The position numbers and the translations under genes were made by a program. A stretch of DNA of 64,000 nucleotides. It comes from Pseudomonas sp. Irchel 3E13. GTDB lineage: Bacteria > Pseudomonadota > Gammaproteobacteria > Pseudomonadales > Pseudomonadaceae. The stretch lies in NCBI RefSeq assembly GCF_900187455.1, contig NZ_FYDX01000006.1, forward strand, positions 62,001 to 126,000, in the 5' to 3' direction. This document shows positions 18,571 to 28,715 of this stretch, piece after piece. The first letter of the stretch is position 1, and each line of letters opens with the position of its first letter. The notes under the pieces were generated by a model. That model ran no database searches. It was not told the origin of the DNA and was given only the letters and a program-made list of their open reading frames with translations.

Positions 18571-21021
18571 ATGTCTCAGGAAACAAACAATCGTGACGCA
18601 GAGGTGGCCGCTTTTCGCACCGCTGTGCTGGACAAACTGACCTATGCGGTCGGCAAGGACCCCGAACACGCCTTCGACCACGACTGGTTCGAAGCCATCG
18701 CCCTGGCCGCCAGGGACCACATGGTCGATCACTGGATGGACCACACCCGGCAGATCTACCGCAAGAGCCAGAAGCGGGTCTATTACCTCTCCCTTGAATT
18801 CCTGATCGGCCGTCTGCTCTACGACAGCCTGAGCAACCTCGGCCTGTTGGACGTCGCCCGCGAGGCGCTGGAAGGCCTCGACGTCGACCTGGAGCGCATC
18901 CGCCTGCTGGAGCCGGATGCGGCGCTGGGCAACGGCGGCCTGGGCCGGCTGGCGGCGTGCTTCATGGAAAGCATGTCGACCCTCGGCATCGCCGCCCACG
19001 GCTACGGCATCCGCTACGAGCACGGCCTGTTTCGTCAGGCGGTGGTCGATGGCTGGCAGCAGGAGCAGACCGAGAACTGGCTGGATTTCGGTAACCCATG
19101 GGAGTTCGAGCGGGCCGAGGTGATCTACCCGATCAGCTTCGGCGGCCGGGTCGAAACCGTGCATAGCGGCGACGGCGAGCCGCGTCAGGTCTGGTGGCCG
19201 GCGGAAACGGTACGCGCGGTGGCGTATGACACGCCGGTGGTGGGCTGGCGCGGTTCCAGCGTCAACACCCTGCGCCTGTGGCGTGCGCGGGCGCTGGAGG
19301 AGCTGCACCTGGAACGCTTCAACGCCGGCGACCACCTCGGCGCCGTGGCTGAAGTCGCCCGGGCCGAGAGCATCTCCCGCGTGCTGTACCCGGCCGACAG
19401 CACCGAGGCCGGCCAGGAACTGCGCCTGCGCCAGGAATACTTCTTCGTTTCGGCCTCGCTGCAAGACCTGCTGCGCCGCCACCTGAACATGCACGACACC
19501 CTGCTCAACCTGCCCGAACAGGCGGCCATCCAGCTCAATGACACTCACCCTTCGATTGCCGTGGCCGAACTGATGCGGCTGCTGGTCGACCAGCACGAAG
19601 TGCCGTGGGATACCGCCTGGAAAGTGACCGTGGACACCCTGGCCTACACCAACCACACCTTGCTGCCGGAGGCTCTGGAAACCTGGCCCGTGGGCCTGAT
19701 GGAACGCATGCTGCCGCGGCACATGCAGATCATCTACCTGATCAACGCCTTCCATATCGACGCGCTGCGGGCCAAAGGCATCCACGATTTCGACGTGCTG
19801 CGCGCGGTATCGCTGATCGAGGAAGACAACGGCCGCCGGGTACGCATGGGTAACCTGGCGTTCCTCGGTTCCCACAGCATCAACGGCGTGTCGGCGCTGC
19901 ACACCAAGCTGATGCGCAGCACGGTGTTCGCCGAGCTGCACAAGCTCTACCCGGACCGCATCAACAACAAGACCAACGGCATCACCTTCCGCCGTTGGCT
20001 GTACCAGGCCAACCCGCGGCTCACTGGCATGCTGGTGGATGCCCTGGGCAAGGAGCTGCTGGACGACCCGGAAACCTTGCTGCGCGGGCTGGAACCGTTC
20101 GCCGACAAACCGGCGTTCCGCAAGAAATTCGCCGAGCAGCGCCTGCACAGCAAGCGCGTGCTGGCGAGCCTGATCCAGGAGCGGGTGGGGATTACCGTCA
20201 ACCCGGAAGCGATGTTCGATGTGCAGGTCAAGCGCATCCATGAATACAAGCGCCAGTTGCTCAACCTGATGCACACCGTGGCCCTGTACCAGGCGATCCG
20301 CGCCGAGCCCGGCACCGACTGGGTGCCGCGGGTGAAGATCTTCGCCGGCAAGGCGGCCGCCAGTTATCACCAGGCCAAGTTGATCATCAAGCTGGCCAAC
20401 GACATCGCCAAGGTGGTCAACAACGACCCGACCGTGCGCGGCCTGCTCAAGGTGGTGTTCCTGCCCAACTACAACGTCAGCCTGGCGGAAAGCATCATCC
20501 CGGCGGCGGACCTCTCCGAGCAGATTTCCACTGCCGGCTACGAGGCGTCCGGCACCAGCAACATGAAGTTCGGCCTCAACGGCGCGCTGACCATCGGCAC
20601 CCTCGACGGCGCCAACGTGGAAATGTGCGAGCAGGTGGGCGCCGACCACATGTTCATCTTCGGTCTTACCGCCCAGCAGGTGGAGGCGCGCAAGCGCAGT
20701 GGCGATTTCGGCGCCGGGGCTGCGCTGGGTGCTTCGCACCGGCTCAACGATGTGCTGCAGGCGATCCGTGGCGGGGTGTTCTCGCCGGACGATCCGGCGC
20801 GTTATGTCGGGCTGGTGGACTCGCTGGTGACCTACGACCGCTTCCTGCTCTGCGCCGATTTCGACGCCTACTGGGAAGCCCAGCGGCGGGTCGACGAGCT
20901 CTGGCACGAGCCCAATCGCTGGTGGCGCTCGGCGGTGCTCAATACCGCGCGGATGGGCTGGTTCTCCTCGGACCGGACAATCCGCGAATACGCCCGTGAA
21001 ATCTGGACCGCGCTGGAGTGA
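18571..21021 (+). CDS. glgP: Glycogen/maltodextrin phosphorylase
   Basis: An 816-residue pyridoxal-phosphate enzyme that releases glucose 1-phosphate from the non-reducing ends of alpha-1,4-glucans (GT35). N-terminal 'VYYLSLEFLIGR' and 'NGGLGRLAACFM' carry substrate loops. The C-terminal 'EASGTSNMKFGLNGALTIGTLDGANVE' region contains the Lys that binds pyridoxal phosphate. Length is typical for bacterial members. No other glycogen gene (glgA, glgB, glgC, glgX) lies in the window, so it is a stand-alone gene here. Confidence 0.95.
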   Translation: MSQETNNRDAEVAAFRTAVLDKLTYAVGKDPEHAFDHDWFEAIALAARDHMVDHWMDHTRQIYRKSQKRVYYLSLEFLIGRLLYDSLSNLGLLDVAREALEGLDVDLERIRLLEPDAALGNGGLGRLAACFMESMSTLGIAAHGYGIRYEHGLFRQAVVDGWQQEQTENWLDFGNPWEFERAEVIYPISFGGRVETVHSGDGEPRQVWWPAETVRAVAYDTPVVGWRGSSVNTLRLWRARALEELHLERFNAGDHLGAVAEVARAESISRVLYPADSTEAGQELRLRQEYFFVSASLQDLLRRHLNMHDTLLNLPEQAAIQLNDTHPSIAVAELMRLLVDQHEVPWDTAWKVTVDTLAYTNHTLLPEALETWPVGLMERMLPRHMQIIYLINAFHIDALRAKGIHDFDVLRAVSLIEEDNGRRVRMGNLAFLGSHSINGVSALHTKLMRSTVFAELHKLYPDRINNKTNGITFRRWLYQANPRLTGMLVDALGKELLDDPETLLRGLEPFADKPAFRKKFAEQRLHSKRVLASLIQERVGITVNPEAMFDVQVKRIHEYKRQLLNLMHTVALYQAIRAEPGTDWVPRVKIFAGKAAASYHQAKLIIKLANDIAKVVNNDPTVRGLLKVVFLPNYNVSLAESIIPAADLSEQISTAGYEASGTSNMKFGLNGALTIGTLDGANVEMCEQVGADHMFIFGLTAQQVEARKRSGDFGAGAALGASHRLNDVLQAIRGGVFSPDDPARYVGLVDSLVTYDRFLLCADFDAYWEAQRRVDELWHEPNRWWRSAVLNTARMGWFSSDRTIREYAREIWTALE

Positions 21022-21162
21022 CCCGCGCCAACCCGGCGGACGGCATGAACTCGCGGGCCGATGTGCCGTCTGATCGGGCAAGCATGTCCTGGTGCTCGCC
21101 CGCGCTTCACTCTCCCTGTAAACTGCGTGGGTTTTTCTCTCCCCATTCCTTCGGAGCTATAC

Positions 21163-22173
21163 ATGTCCCGCGTTACCCTGAGTCGCTATCTGATTGAGCA
21201 GACCCGTAGCAACAGCACCCCTGCCGATCTGCGCTTCCTCATCGAAGTGGTGGCGCGCGCATGCAAGGAAATCAGCCACAACGTGTCCAAAGGCGCCCTG
21301 GGCGGCGTGTTGGGCAGCATGGGCACTGAAAACGTGCAGGGCGAAGTCCAGAAGAAACTGGACGTGATTTCCAACGACATCCTGCTTGAAGCCAACGAAT
21401 GGGGCGGCCACCTGGCCGGCATGGCGTCCGAAGAAATGGACAATGCCTACCAGATCCCCGGCAAATACCCGAAAGGTGCCTACCTGCTGGTCTTCGACCC
21501 GCTGGACGGCTCGTCGAACATCGACGTCAACGTTTCCGTCGGCACCATCTTCTCGGTACTGCGTTGCCCGAACGAGTACCTGAGCCAGAACGAAAGCCTG
21601 AACGAAAAGGCCTTCCTGCAGCCAGGCACTGAGCAGGTCGCCGCCGGCTACGCGATCTACGGTCCGCAGACCATGCTGATCCTGACCCTGGGCAACGGCG
21701 TCAAAGGCTTCACCCTGGACCGTGAGCTGGGCAGCTTCGTCCTGACCCACGAGAACATCAAGGTTCCGGAAACCACCGCCGAATTCGCCATCAACATGTC
21801 CAACCAGCGCCACTGGGAAGCCCCGGTCAAGCGCTACGTCGGTGAGCTGCTGGACGGTGAGACCGGCCCGCTGAAGAAAAACTACAACATGCGCTGGATC
21901 GCCTCGATGGTTGCCGACGTGCACCGCATCCTGACCCGCGGCGGCCTGTTCATGTACCCGCGCGATGCTCGCGAGCCTTCCAAGCCGGGCAAACTGCGCC
22001 TGATGTACGAAGCCAACCCGATGTCCTTCATCATCGAACAGGCCGGCGGTGCTTCCACCGACGGCAAACAGCGCATCCTCGACATCCAGCCGGAGAGCCT
22101 GCACCAGCGCGTGGCGGTGTTCCTCGGTTCGAAAGAGGAAGTCGAGCGCGTTACCGGTTATCACCAGGAGTAA
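21163..22173 (+). CDS. fbp: Class 1 fructose-1,6-bisphosphatase
   Basis: A 336-residue gluconeogenic enzyme hydrolysing fructose 1,6-bisphosphate to fructose 6-phosphate. The metal/phosphate signature '[21 protein letters not shown]' (about residues 113-133) and 'GGLFMYPRD' plus '[20 protein letters not shown]' are typical class 1 features. ATG at 21163 follows a CGGAG ribosome site and gives [15 protein letters not shown]; the open frame upstream to 21061 is not family-like. It is followed closely by the DUF924 gene, which may be co-transcribed. Confidence 0.97.
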   Translation: MSRVTLSRYLIEQTRSNSTPADLRFLIEVVARACKEISHNVSKGALGGVLGSMGTENVQGEVQKKLDVISNDILLEANEWGGHLAGMASEEMDNAYQIPGKYPKGAYLLVFDPLDGSSNIDVNVSVGTIFSVLRCPNEYLSQNESLNEKAFLQPGTEQVAAGYAIYGPQTMLILTLGNGVKGFTLDRELGSFVLTHENIKVPETTAEFAINMSNQRHWEAPVKRYVGELLDGETGPLKKNYNMRWIASMVADVHRILTRGGLFMYPRDAREPSKPGKLRLMYEANPMSFIIEQAGGASTDGKQRILDIQPESLHQRVAVFLGSKEEVERVTGYHQE

Positions 22174-22180
22174 ACAGGTC

Positions 22181-22777
22181 ATGCTCGCACCTTGGCAGCC
22201 GTTGCTGGAGTGGTGGTTCGGTTGGGGCACCAGCCCGCAGGCCGTGGCTGACGAGAAGAGCACGCTGTGGTTCGGCAGGCAGCACGATGCCGAGGCGCAA
22301 GAGCGCTTCGGCGACCTGGTCGAGCAGGCGTTGGCCGGCGGTCTGGACGAGTGGCTGCAAAGCCCGCAGGGCTGGCTTGGCCTGGTCCTGTTGCTGGACC
22401 AGTTGCCGCGCATGATCCACCGCGACACGCCGCGCGCCTTCGATGGCGACCGGCGTGCCCAGGTGCTGGTGATGCAGGGTCTGGACCGCGCCTGGGACTA
22501 TCAACTGCTGCCGATCCAGCGGGTGTTCATCCTGCTGGTGCTGGAGCATGCCGAAGTACTCGACTGGCAGAACATCAGCGTCGAGCGCTACCGGGCCTTG
22601 CTCTCGGGCCAGCCGGCCGAGCATCAGCGGTTGTTCGAAGGTTTCCTCGACTATGCCGAGCAGCACCAGCGGGTGATTGCCCGGTTCGGGCGCTTCCCGC
22701 ACCGCAACCCGCTGCTGGGGCGGCCGAGTACCAGTGAGGAAATGGATTTTCTGCTGGAGCCTGGGTCCAGGTTCTGA
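22181..22777 (+). CDS. DUF924 family protein
   Basis: A 198-residue soluble all-helical protein. Family hallmarks are 'LEWWFGWG' at the N-terminus, 'LWFGRQHDAEAQERFG', 'LVLLLDQLPRMIHRDTPRAFDGD' and 'GRFPHRNPLLGR' near the C-terminus. It is distantly TPR-like; its biochemical function is not known. ATG at 22181 begins 7 bases after the fbp stop, pointing to one transcript with fbp. Confidence 0.88.
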   Translation: MLAPWQPLLEWWFGWGTSPQAVADEKSTLWFGRQHDAEAQERFGDLVEQALAGGLDEWLQSPQGWLGLVLLLDQLPRMIHRDTPRAFDGDRRAQVLVMQGLDRAWDYQLLPIQRVFILLVLEHAEVLDWQNISVERYRALLSGQPAEHQRLFEGFLDYAEQHQRVIARFGRFPHRNPLLGRPSTSEEMDFLLEPGSRF

Positions 22778-22814
22778 TCTGAATCCTGATGCCAGTCAGT
22801 TAGGCCAGTTGGGG

Positions 22815-22912
22815 CCTTCGCGACGGTTCGGCGCCCCGACAAGCTCGTTCCTACAGAATCGACACTGAACCTGTAGGAGCGAGCTTGTCGGGGCGCCGAA
22901 CCGTCGCGAAGG
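22815..22912. repeat. REPIN: near-perfect long inverted repeat
   Basis: Arms of about 42 bases (22815-22856 and 22871-22912) differ at one position and are separated by 14 bases. Each contains the GTAGGAGCGAGCTTG core plus a TCGGGGCGCCGAACC extension. It lies between the convergent DUF924 and chemoreceptor genes. Confidence 0.9.
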
Positions 22913-22931
22913 GATTACCCCGAAGCCCGCC

Positions 22932-24824
22932 TTAAATCCTGAAACTCCCCACCAGATGCTTCAACCGCTCGACCTGCTGCTCAAGGTCGTTACAGGCACG
23001 CAACGTCGCCTGCAGGTTTTCAACCCCTTCCTGATTCAGCGTATTGATCTCGGTGATGTCGACATTGATCGACTCCACCACGGCGGTCTGTTCCTCGGTG
23101 GCGGTGGCGACCGACTGGTTCATGCCGTCGATTTCGCCGATGCGCTGGGTCACGCTGCCCAGCCGTTCGCCGGCCCGGTTGGCGATGCCGACGCTGTGCT
23201 GGCTGTGGCTCTGGCTCTCGGTCATGGTGCTCACCGCCACCTGCGCGCCGGCCTGCAGTTCTTCGATGATGCGTTGCACCTGCTGCGCCGAGTCCTGGGT
23301 GCGGTGGGCCAGATTGCGCACTTCGTCGGCAACCACCGCAAAACCACGCCCGGCCTCGCCCGCGCGCGCCGCCTCGATGGCGGCGTTCAGAGCGAGCAGG
23401 TTGGTCTGCTGGGAAATGCCGGCGATCACTTCGAGGATCTGGCCGATGTTCACCGTGTTGGCGTTCAGCGTCTCGATGTTGCCGCATGAATCGCTGATCC
23501 GCGCCGACAACTGGTTCATCACGTCGATGGTCTGGTTGACCACCTGCTGGCCGTCCTCCGCCAGGCTGCGCGCTTCGCTGGAGTGCTGCGAGGCGAGGGC
23601 GGCGTTCTGGGCGATTTCCTGGGCAGCGGCGCCCAGTTCGTTGATCGCTGCGGCAACGCTGTTGGTGCGGCTGGACTGCTGGTCGGCGTTGTGGATCGAG
23701 GCATTGGACGCGCTGACGACCCGCAGGGCGACTTCGTTGACCTGGCCGGTGGCCGAGGACACTTCGCGAATCGATTCGTGAATCCGCTCGACGAAGCGGT
23801 TGAACGACTGGCCCAGCGTGCCGAATTCGTCGTGGGCATGAATGCTCAGGCGCTTGGTCAGGTCGCCCTTGCCCTCGGCGATGTCGTGCATGGCCCGGCC
23901 CATCACGTGCAGCGGCTCCATCAGCACGCGGATCAGCAGGCCGAGCAGGCCGATGATGATCAGTACCGCGGCGATGGTCGCCACCACGGCGGTGCTGCGC
24001 AGTTCACTGAGCATGGCGAACGCCGCGTCCTGGTCGAGGACCAGCGCGACATACCAGTCCGCCGACGGCACGCCGTCGATGTGGGTGAAGCTGATGAATT
24101 GCCTGCGGCCGTCGATCTCGACTTCCTTCAGGCCTTTGCCGATGACCGGCGCGCCCTGTGGATAAGCTTCGCCGAGGGCCTTCAGGGCCAGCTCGTTCTT
24201 TGGATGGATCAGGATCTTGCCGTCGCCGTTGACGATGAAGGCGTGGCCGTGGCCGTCGAAATTCAGCGAGTTGATGATGGCGCTGATGGTGTCCAGCGCG
24301 GTGTCGGCGCCGGCCACACCGATGGGCTTGCCGGCCTGTTGCACCGGCGTGGCGATGGTCACCACCAGTTTGCCCATGGAGGCGGAAACATAGGGCTCGG
24401 TGATCACGGTCTGGCCGGCGCTGCTGGCGCTCTTGTACCAGCCGCGCACGCGCGGGTCGTAGTCGGCCGGGCGGTTGCCGACCGGTACTGATTGCATGCT
24501 GCCGTCCTGGCCGCCGAAATAGGTGAGGGCGAAGTTGCTGGCGTACACCGGCAGCGCCAGGCTGCGGCTCAGCGCGTCCTTGCCTGGTCCGTCGACGGCC
24601 ACTTGCTGGGCAAAAGAGTTGAGCAACTGGATGCGGCTGTCCAGCCAGGTGCGGATGTTGCCCGCGGTGAGGCTGCCCAGTTCCTGCATCGAGGCTTCGG
24701 TGCTGGCGCGCAGCGATTGGCGCTGGCGGTAGTCGTTGAACAGGACGAAGCAGGTGAAGGCCACCACGACCACGAGGGCGGCGGCCAACAGGATCTTGTG
24801 GCTGAATTTCAGGTTTTTAGTCAT
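22932..24824 (-). CDS. Methyl-accepting chemotaxis protein with dCache domain (probable amino-acid sensor)
   Basis: A 630-residue chemoreceptor: membrane helix (about 10-32), periplasmic double Cache domain (about 33-275), second helix (about 278-300), HAMP (about 302-355) and a cytoplasmic signalling domain with the invariant hairpin '[28 protein letters not shown]'. In the Cache domain, Arg-x-Trp-Tyr in '[11 protein letters not shown]', Tyr in 'ITEPYVSAS' and Asp in 'VAGADTALD' match the motif for amino-acid binding dCache receptors such as PctA. Amino-acid sensing is therefore likely, but the specific ligands cannot be read. ATG at 24824 is used so that the first helix is N-terminal. Transcribed alone. 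Confidence 0.92.
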   Translation of the reverse strand: MTKNLKFSHKILLAAALVVVVAFTCFVLFNDYRQRQSLRASTEASMQELGSLTAGNIRTWLDSRIQLLNSFAQQVAVDGPGKDALSRSLALPVYASNFALTYFGGQDGSMQSVPVGNRPADYDPRVRGWYKSASSAGQTVITEPYVSASMGKLVVTIATPVQQAGKPIGVAGADTALDTISAIINSLNFDGHGHAFIVNGDGKILIHPKNELALKALGEAYPQGAPVIGKGLKEVEIDGRRQFISFTHIDGVPSADWYVALVLDQDAAFAMLSELRSTAVVATIAAVLIIIGLLGLLIRVLMEPLHVMGRAMHDIAEGKGDLTKRLSIHAHDEFGTLGQSFNRFVERIHESIREVSSATGQVNEVALRVVSASNASIHNADQQSSRTNSVAAAINELGAAAQEIAQNAALASQHSSEARSLAEDGQQVVNQTIDVMNQLSARISDSCGNIETLNANTVNIGQILEVIAGISQQTNLLALNAAIEAARAGEAGRGFAVVADEVRNLAHRTQDSAQQVQRIIEELQAGAQVAVSTMTESQSHSQHSVGIANRAGERLGSVTQRIGEIDGMNQSVATATEEQTAVVESINVDITEINTLNQEGVENLQATLRACNDLEQQVERLKHLVGSFRI

Positions 24825-25048
24825 CGCAAGGTCACGGCAATCTACGAAGGGGGCGCGGCGATCCGCCGCAGCGTCTGTTGTGTCGTCAGGTGTAGGAAAA
24901 AGATTAATCGGTTCCGCAATCATTCGACCAATGGCAAAGGATTACGCTGATCTGAAAGCCGGGCGCTTCGGGAACCGGAACGGGGTTTTTCCTTCTAAGC
25001 TCTCGACAGGCTGTAGTCCTGTCGCCTTTATTTTCAGGAGCACCCTTC

Positions 25049-25303
25049 ATGTCGTTGCGTTCCCTCGCCTTGTTGTCCTTGTGCGTGTTGCTGGCTGCGT
25101 GCAGCAAACTCAACCAGGAAAACTATTCCAAACTCAAAACCGGTATGGACAAGGCCCAGGTCGAAGCCCTGCTGGGGAGTCCAACCGAGTGTTCCGGCGC
25201 GTTGGGTGTTTCCAGTTGTACCTGGGGTGATGAAAAGACCTTCATCAGTGTCCAGTACGCAGGTGACAAAGTGTTGATGTACGCGGGGCAGGGTCTGAAA
25301 TGA
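25049..25303 (+). CDS. Small lipoprotein (DUF3862-like)
   Basis: An 84-residue exported protein with a lipobox 'LLAAC' (Cys at about residue 17). The mature part is a single small domain beginning 'NYSKLKTGMDKAQVEALLGSP', resembling the BamE/SmpA-type repeat fold (DUF3862). Its stop overlaps the start of the lipocalin gene by four bases, so the two lipoproteins are coupled. Function unknown; an envelope role is inferred only from location. Confidence 0.85.
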   Translation: MSLRSLALLSLCVLLAACSKLNQENYSKLKTGMDKAQVEALLGSPTECSGALGVSSCTWGDEKTFISVQYAGDKVLMYAGQGLK

Positions 25304-25875
25304 AACACGTCTATCCACTGCTGGCCTTGTGCGCGGCACTGACGTTGGGCGGTTGCGCCACGTCCGCGGCGGACGGCCCGCTGCCGCCGAAGACCGTGGG
25401 GCAGGTCGACCTCAAGCGTTACCAGGGCAAATGGTTCGAACTGGCGCGCTTGCCGATGTATTTCCAGCGTGATTGCGCCCAGTCCGAGGCGCACTACAAC
25501 CTGCGCGCGGACGGCAGTGTCGGGGTGCTCAATCGTTGCCTGACCCTGCAAGGCGAGTGGCAGGAAGCCAGCGGCAGCGCCACACCGCAAGTGCCGGGCA
25601 AGACCGACAAGCTCTGGGTGGAATTCGACAACTGGTTCTCGCGGCTGCTGCCGGGCGTGACGAAAGGTGATTACTGGGTGCTGTACATCGGCGACGACTA
25701 CCAGACCGCGCTGGTCGGCAATCCGGACCGCAAATACCTGTGGCTGCTGTCGCGCAAACCGACCGTGACGGCGGTGGAGCGGGAGAGCCTGCTGGCCAAG
25801 GCGCGGCAGCAGGGGTATGACACGACGCGGCTGATCTGGCGGGTGTCGGATCGGGATATGGCGCGTAAGCCTTGA
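25300..25875 (+). CDS. blc: Outer-membrane lipocalin (Blc type)
   Basis: A 191-residue lipoprotein (lipobox 'LGGC', Cys about residue 19) with the lipocalin fold: the first conserved region 'DLKRYQGKWFELARLPMYFQ' contains Gly-x-Trp, and later 'GDYWVLYIGDDYQTALVGNPDRKYLWLLSR' matches the bacterial lipocalin signature. These proteins bind fatty acids or lysophospholipids at the outer membrane. Its ATG overlaps the stop of the small lipoprotein gene. Confidence 0.93.
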   Translation: MKHVYPLLALCAALTLGGCATSAADGPLPPKTVGQVDLKRYQGKWFELARLPMYFQRDCAQSEAHYNLRADGSVGVLNRCLTLQGEWQEASGSATPQVPGKTDKLWVEFDNWFSRLLPGVTKGDYWVLYIGDDYQTALVGNPDRKYLWLLSRKPTVTAVERESLLAKARQQGYDTTRLIWRVSDRDMARKP

Positions 25876-25881
25876 TCGATC

Positions 25882-25919
25882 TTCAGGGCCTCATCGCTTG
25901 TCAGCGATGAGGCCCTGAA
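25882..25919. terminator. Bidirectional stem-loop between blc and hutF
   Basis: A 17-base perfect stem (TTCAGGGCCTCATCGCT and its complement) with a TGTC loop lies between two convergent genes, ending two bases before the hutF stop codon. Confidence 0.8.
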
Positions 25920-25921
25920 AT

Positions 25922-27286
25922 TCAACCCAGCAATTCCCTCAATACCCCGGCAAACGCCCGCGCACTGTCTTCCTGTCCGTCATGCCGGCCTTCGCGCACC
26001 ACCCAGGCCCCGTTGACCATCACATCCCGCACCTGGCGATCCCCGCCAGCGAACAGCCAGCGGTTGAGGATGTTGTCGTCACTGGCCGTCGCCAGATACG
26101 GGTCCAGCCCATCCAGCACGATCCAGTCCGCCCGCTTGCCCACCGCCAGTTCACCCACCGGCTGCCCCAGCGCCTGGGCGCCACCGCTCAGTGCCGCGTC
26201 GAACAGCGTGCGTCCGACCATCGGCTGGTTGGTGCCGTACAAGCGGTTGCGCCGCTGGTCGCGCAGGCGTTGGCCGTATTCCAGCCAGCGCAGTTCTTCC
26301 ACCACGCTCAGTGACACATGGCTGTCGGAACCGATGCCCAGGCGTCCGCCTTCGGCGAGGAAATCCACCGCCGGGAAGATACCGTCACCAAGGTTGGCTT
26401 CGGTGGTCAGGCACAGGCCGGCCACCGCGCCGCTGCGGGCCATGAGGCTGACTTCGTCGGCCTCGGCATGGGTGGCGTGGACCAGGCACCAGCGCTGATC
26501 GACCTCGACGTTTTCATACAGCCACTGCAACGGCCGGCGTCCGCTCCAGGCCAGGCAGTCGTCGACTTCTTTCTTTTGTTCGGCGATATGGATGTGCACC
26601 GGGCAGGCGCTATCGCTGGCCGCCATGACCGTGGCGATCTGCTCCGGCGTCACCGCGCGTAGTGAGTGGAAGCACAGACCCAGCGTTTGCGCGGGCTGGG
26701 CGGCCAGCAGCGGTTTCAGCCGGGATTGCAGGTCGAGGTACTGCTCGGTGCTGTTGATGAACCGCCGCTGACCCTCGTTGGGCGCCTGCCCGCCGAAGCC
26801 CGAGTGGCTGTAGAGAACTGGCAGCAGGGTCAGGCCGATACCGCTCTGCCGGGCCGCCGCGCTGATGCGTCGGGACAGCTCGGTCGGATCGGCGTAGACG
26901 TTGCCGTGCGGATCATGGTGGACGTAATGGAATTCGGCGACCGAGGTGTAGCCGGCCTTGAGCATCTCGATGTAGAGCTGGCGGGCGATGATTTCGAGCT
27001 GCTCGGGGCTGATCTTTCCTACCAGGCGGTACATCAGTTCGCGCCAGGTCCAGAAACTGTCGTTGGGATTGCCCGCCACTTCGGCGAGGCCGGCCATGGC
27101 GCGCTGGAAGGCGTGGGAGTGCAGGTTGGGCATCCCCGGCAGCAGCGGTCCGCCGAGCTTTTCGGCGCCGTCGGCCTCGGCATTGGCCTGCACCCGGGTC
27201 AGCAGACCGTCGGCGCCGACCTCGATTCGGACGTTTTCAGCCCAGCCACTGGGCAACAGAGCGCGTTCGGCAAAGAAGACGGACAT
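25922..27286 (-). CDS. hutF: Formimidoylglutamate deiminase HutF
   Basis: A 454-residue amidohydrolase converting N-formimidoyl-glutamate to N-formyl-glutamate plus ammonia, the fourth step of the five-step histidine pathway. Metal ligands are visible in 'PNLHSHAFQRAM', 'HIHIAEQ', 'LVHATHA' and 'GIGSDSHVSL'. ATG at 27286 is preferred to GTG at 27292. It is divergent from hutC, with HutC-type operator sequence in the 107-base gap, so it is probably HutC-repressed and induced by urocanate. Presence of HutF plus HutG shows this strain releases formate rather than formamide. Confidence 0.96.
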   Translation of the reverse strand: MSVFFAERALLPSGWAENVRIEVGADGLLTRVQANAEADGAEKLGGPLLPGMPNLHSHAFQRAMAGLAEVAGNPNDSFWTWRELMYRLVGKISPEQLEIIARQLYIEMLKAGYTSVAEFHYVHHDPHGNVYADPTELSRRISAAARQSGIGLTLLPVLYSHSGFGGQAPNEGQRRFINSTEQYLDLQSRLKPLLAAQPAQTLGLCFHSLRAVTPEQIATVMAASDSACPVHIHIAEQKKEVDDCLAWSGRRPLQWLYENVEVDQRWCLVHATHAEADEVSLMARSGAVAGLCLTTEANLGDGIFPAVDFLAEGGRLGIGSDSHVSLSVVEELRWLEYGQRLRDQRRNRLYGTNQPMVGRTLFDAALSGGAQALGQPVGELAVGKRADWIVLDGLDPYLATASDDNILNRWLFAGGDRQVRDVMVNGAWVVREGRHDGQEDSARAFAGVLRELLG

Positions 27287-27311
27287 CGACACGACACCTC
27301 GTTTTGTTTAT

Positions 27312-27328
27312 TTGTATATACATATACA
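27312..27328. promoter_or_regulatory. Candidate HutC operator in the hutF-hutC gap
   Basis: TTGTATATACAT lies within a longer dyad TGTATAT-AC-ATATACA (27313-27328). It resembles the perfect site at 28907-28920 upstream of hutU and lies between the divergent hutF and hutC starts. Confidence 0.6.
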
Positions 27329-27393
27329 GACGTTTGCCTGCTGGGTAAACTCCGGCAAGCTACCGTTCATTCAATAGAACAAGGACTTTTCCT

Positions 27394-28140
27394 GTGCCGA
27401 AACCTCCTGTCTCCACGCTGGTTGCCCAGATGGGCGAGGGGCCGGCGCCGCTGTATGCCCGGGTCAAACAAATGATCGTCCAGCAGATCGAGAACGGCAC
27501 CTGGCCGCCGCACCACCGGGTGCCGTCGGAGAGCGAGCTGGTCAGTGAGCTGGGCTTCAGTCGCATGACCATCAACCGTGCCCTGCGCGAACTCACCGCC
27601 GAAGGGCTGCTGGTGCGCATGCAGGGCGTCGGGACCTTCGTGGCTGAACCCAAGACCCGTTCGGCGCTGTTCGATGTGAACAACATCGCCGACGAAATCG
27701 CCGCCCGCGATCACCAGCACACCTGCCGGGTGGTGACCCTGACCGAAGAGGCCGCCGGCTCCGAGCGCGCCCTGGCGCTGGACATGCGCGAAGGCCAGCG
27801 GGTGTTCCATTCGCTGATCGTGCATTACGAAAACGGCGTGCCGGTGCAGATCGAAGACCGTTACGTCAACGCGCAGATCGCGCCCGACTACCTCCAGCAG
27901 GATTTCACCCGGCAGACGCCCTACGCCTATCTCTCCCAGGTCGCGCCGCTGACCGAGGGCGAGCATGTGGTCGAGGCGATCCTCGCCGAGCCTGACGAGT
28001 GCAAGCTGCTGCAGATCGAACAAGGCGAGCCTTGCCTGCTGATTCGCCGCCGCACCTGGTCCGGTCGCCAACCGGTGACCGCCGCCCGCCTGATCCACCC
28101 CGGTTCCCGCCATCGTCTCGAAGGACGCTTCAGCAAATGA
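27394..28140 (+). CDS. hutC: Histidine utilization repressor HutC
   Basis: A 248-residue GntR-family repressor. The N-terminal winged helix (about 15-85) reads 'PLYARVKQMIVQQIENGTWPPHHRVPSESELVSELGFSRMTINRALRELTAEGLLVR' in outline, and the C-terminal UTRA domain (about 100-245) binds the inducer urocanate. The start is GTG at 27394, preceded by AAGGA at 27380-27384; an ATG at residue 13 is a weaker alternative. Its stop overlaps the hutD start by four bases. Confidence 0.95.
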   Translation: MPKPPVSTLVAQMGEGPAPLYARVKQMIVQQIENGTWPPHHRVPSESELVSELGFSRMTINRALRELTAEGLLVRMQGVGTFVAEPKTRSALFDVNNIADEIAARDHQHTCRVVTLTEEAAGSERALALDMREGQRVFHSLIVHYENGVPVQIEDRYVNAQIAPDYLQQDFTRQTPYAYLSQVAPLTEGEHVVEAILAEPDECKLLQIEQGEPCLLIRRRTWSGRQPVTAARLIHPGSRHRLEGRFSK

Positions 28141-28715
28141 CTGAGTTGACCCTGCTACGTGCCGCCGATTACCCGCGCATGCCCTGGAAGAACGGCGGTG
28201 GCAGCACCGAAGAAATCACCCGCGATGCCGGCGAAGGCCTGGACGGTTTCGGCTGGCGCCTGTCGATTGCCGATATCGAGGAGTCCGGTGGATTCTCCAG
28301 TTTTGCCGGTTACCAGCGGATCATCAGCGTGTTGCAGGGCGACGGCATGGTCCTGCAGGTGGATGGCCAGCAGAGCCGCGCATTGCTGCCGTTCGATGCC
28401 TATGTGTTCAGCGGCGAGAGCCAGGTCAGTTGCCGCCTGCTGGGCGGTCCGATCCGTGACTTCAACCTGATCTACGCGCCGCAGCGTTACCGTGCGCGCC
28501 TGCAGTGGTTCAGCGGCTACAGCCGGGTATTCAGCTCCGCCAGCACGGTGTTGCTGTTCAGTGCCCAGGCCGCGCTGGACGTCGGCGTCAGCGGCCATCC
28601 GTTGCAGACACTCGGTCTTTACGACTGCCTTTACCTGCACGACAACACGCAATTGCGCGAGCTGGATATCACCGGTCGTTGCTGCCTGATCGAACTCATC
28701 CCTGTTTCCGTGTAA
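28137..28715 (+). CDS. hutD: HutD family protein
   Basis: A 192-residue cupin-like protein with the family N-terminal motif 'MPWKNGGGSTEEITRD' and 'GFGWRLSIADIEESGGFSSFAGYQRI'. HutD is conserved in Pseudomonas hut loci, and a governor-like role limiting hut activity has been proposed in P. fluorescens; a ligand such as formylglutamate or urocanate is suggested but not shown here. Its ATG overlaps the hutC stop (ATGA), so hutCD is one unit. The stop TAA is part of a TGTAAC element that may belong to the hutU upstream control region. Confidence 0.92.
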   Translation: MTELTLLRAADYPRMPWKNGGGSTEEITRDAGEGLDGFGWRLSIADIEESGGFSSFAGYQRIISVLQGDGMVLQVDGQQSRALLPFDAYVFSGESQVSCRLLGGPIRDFNLIYAPQRYRARLQWFSGYSRVFSSASTVLLFSAQAALDVGVSGHPLQTLGLYDCLYLHDNTQLRELDITGRCCLIELIPVSV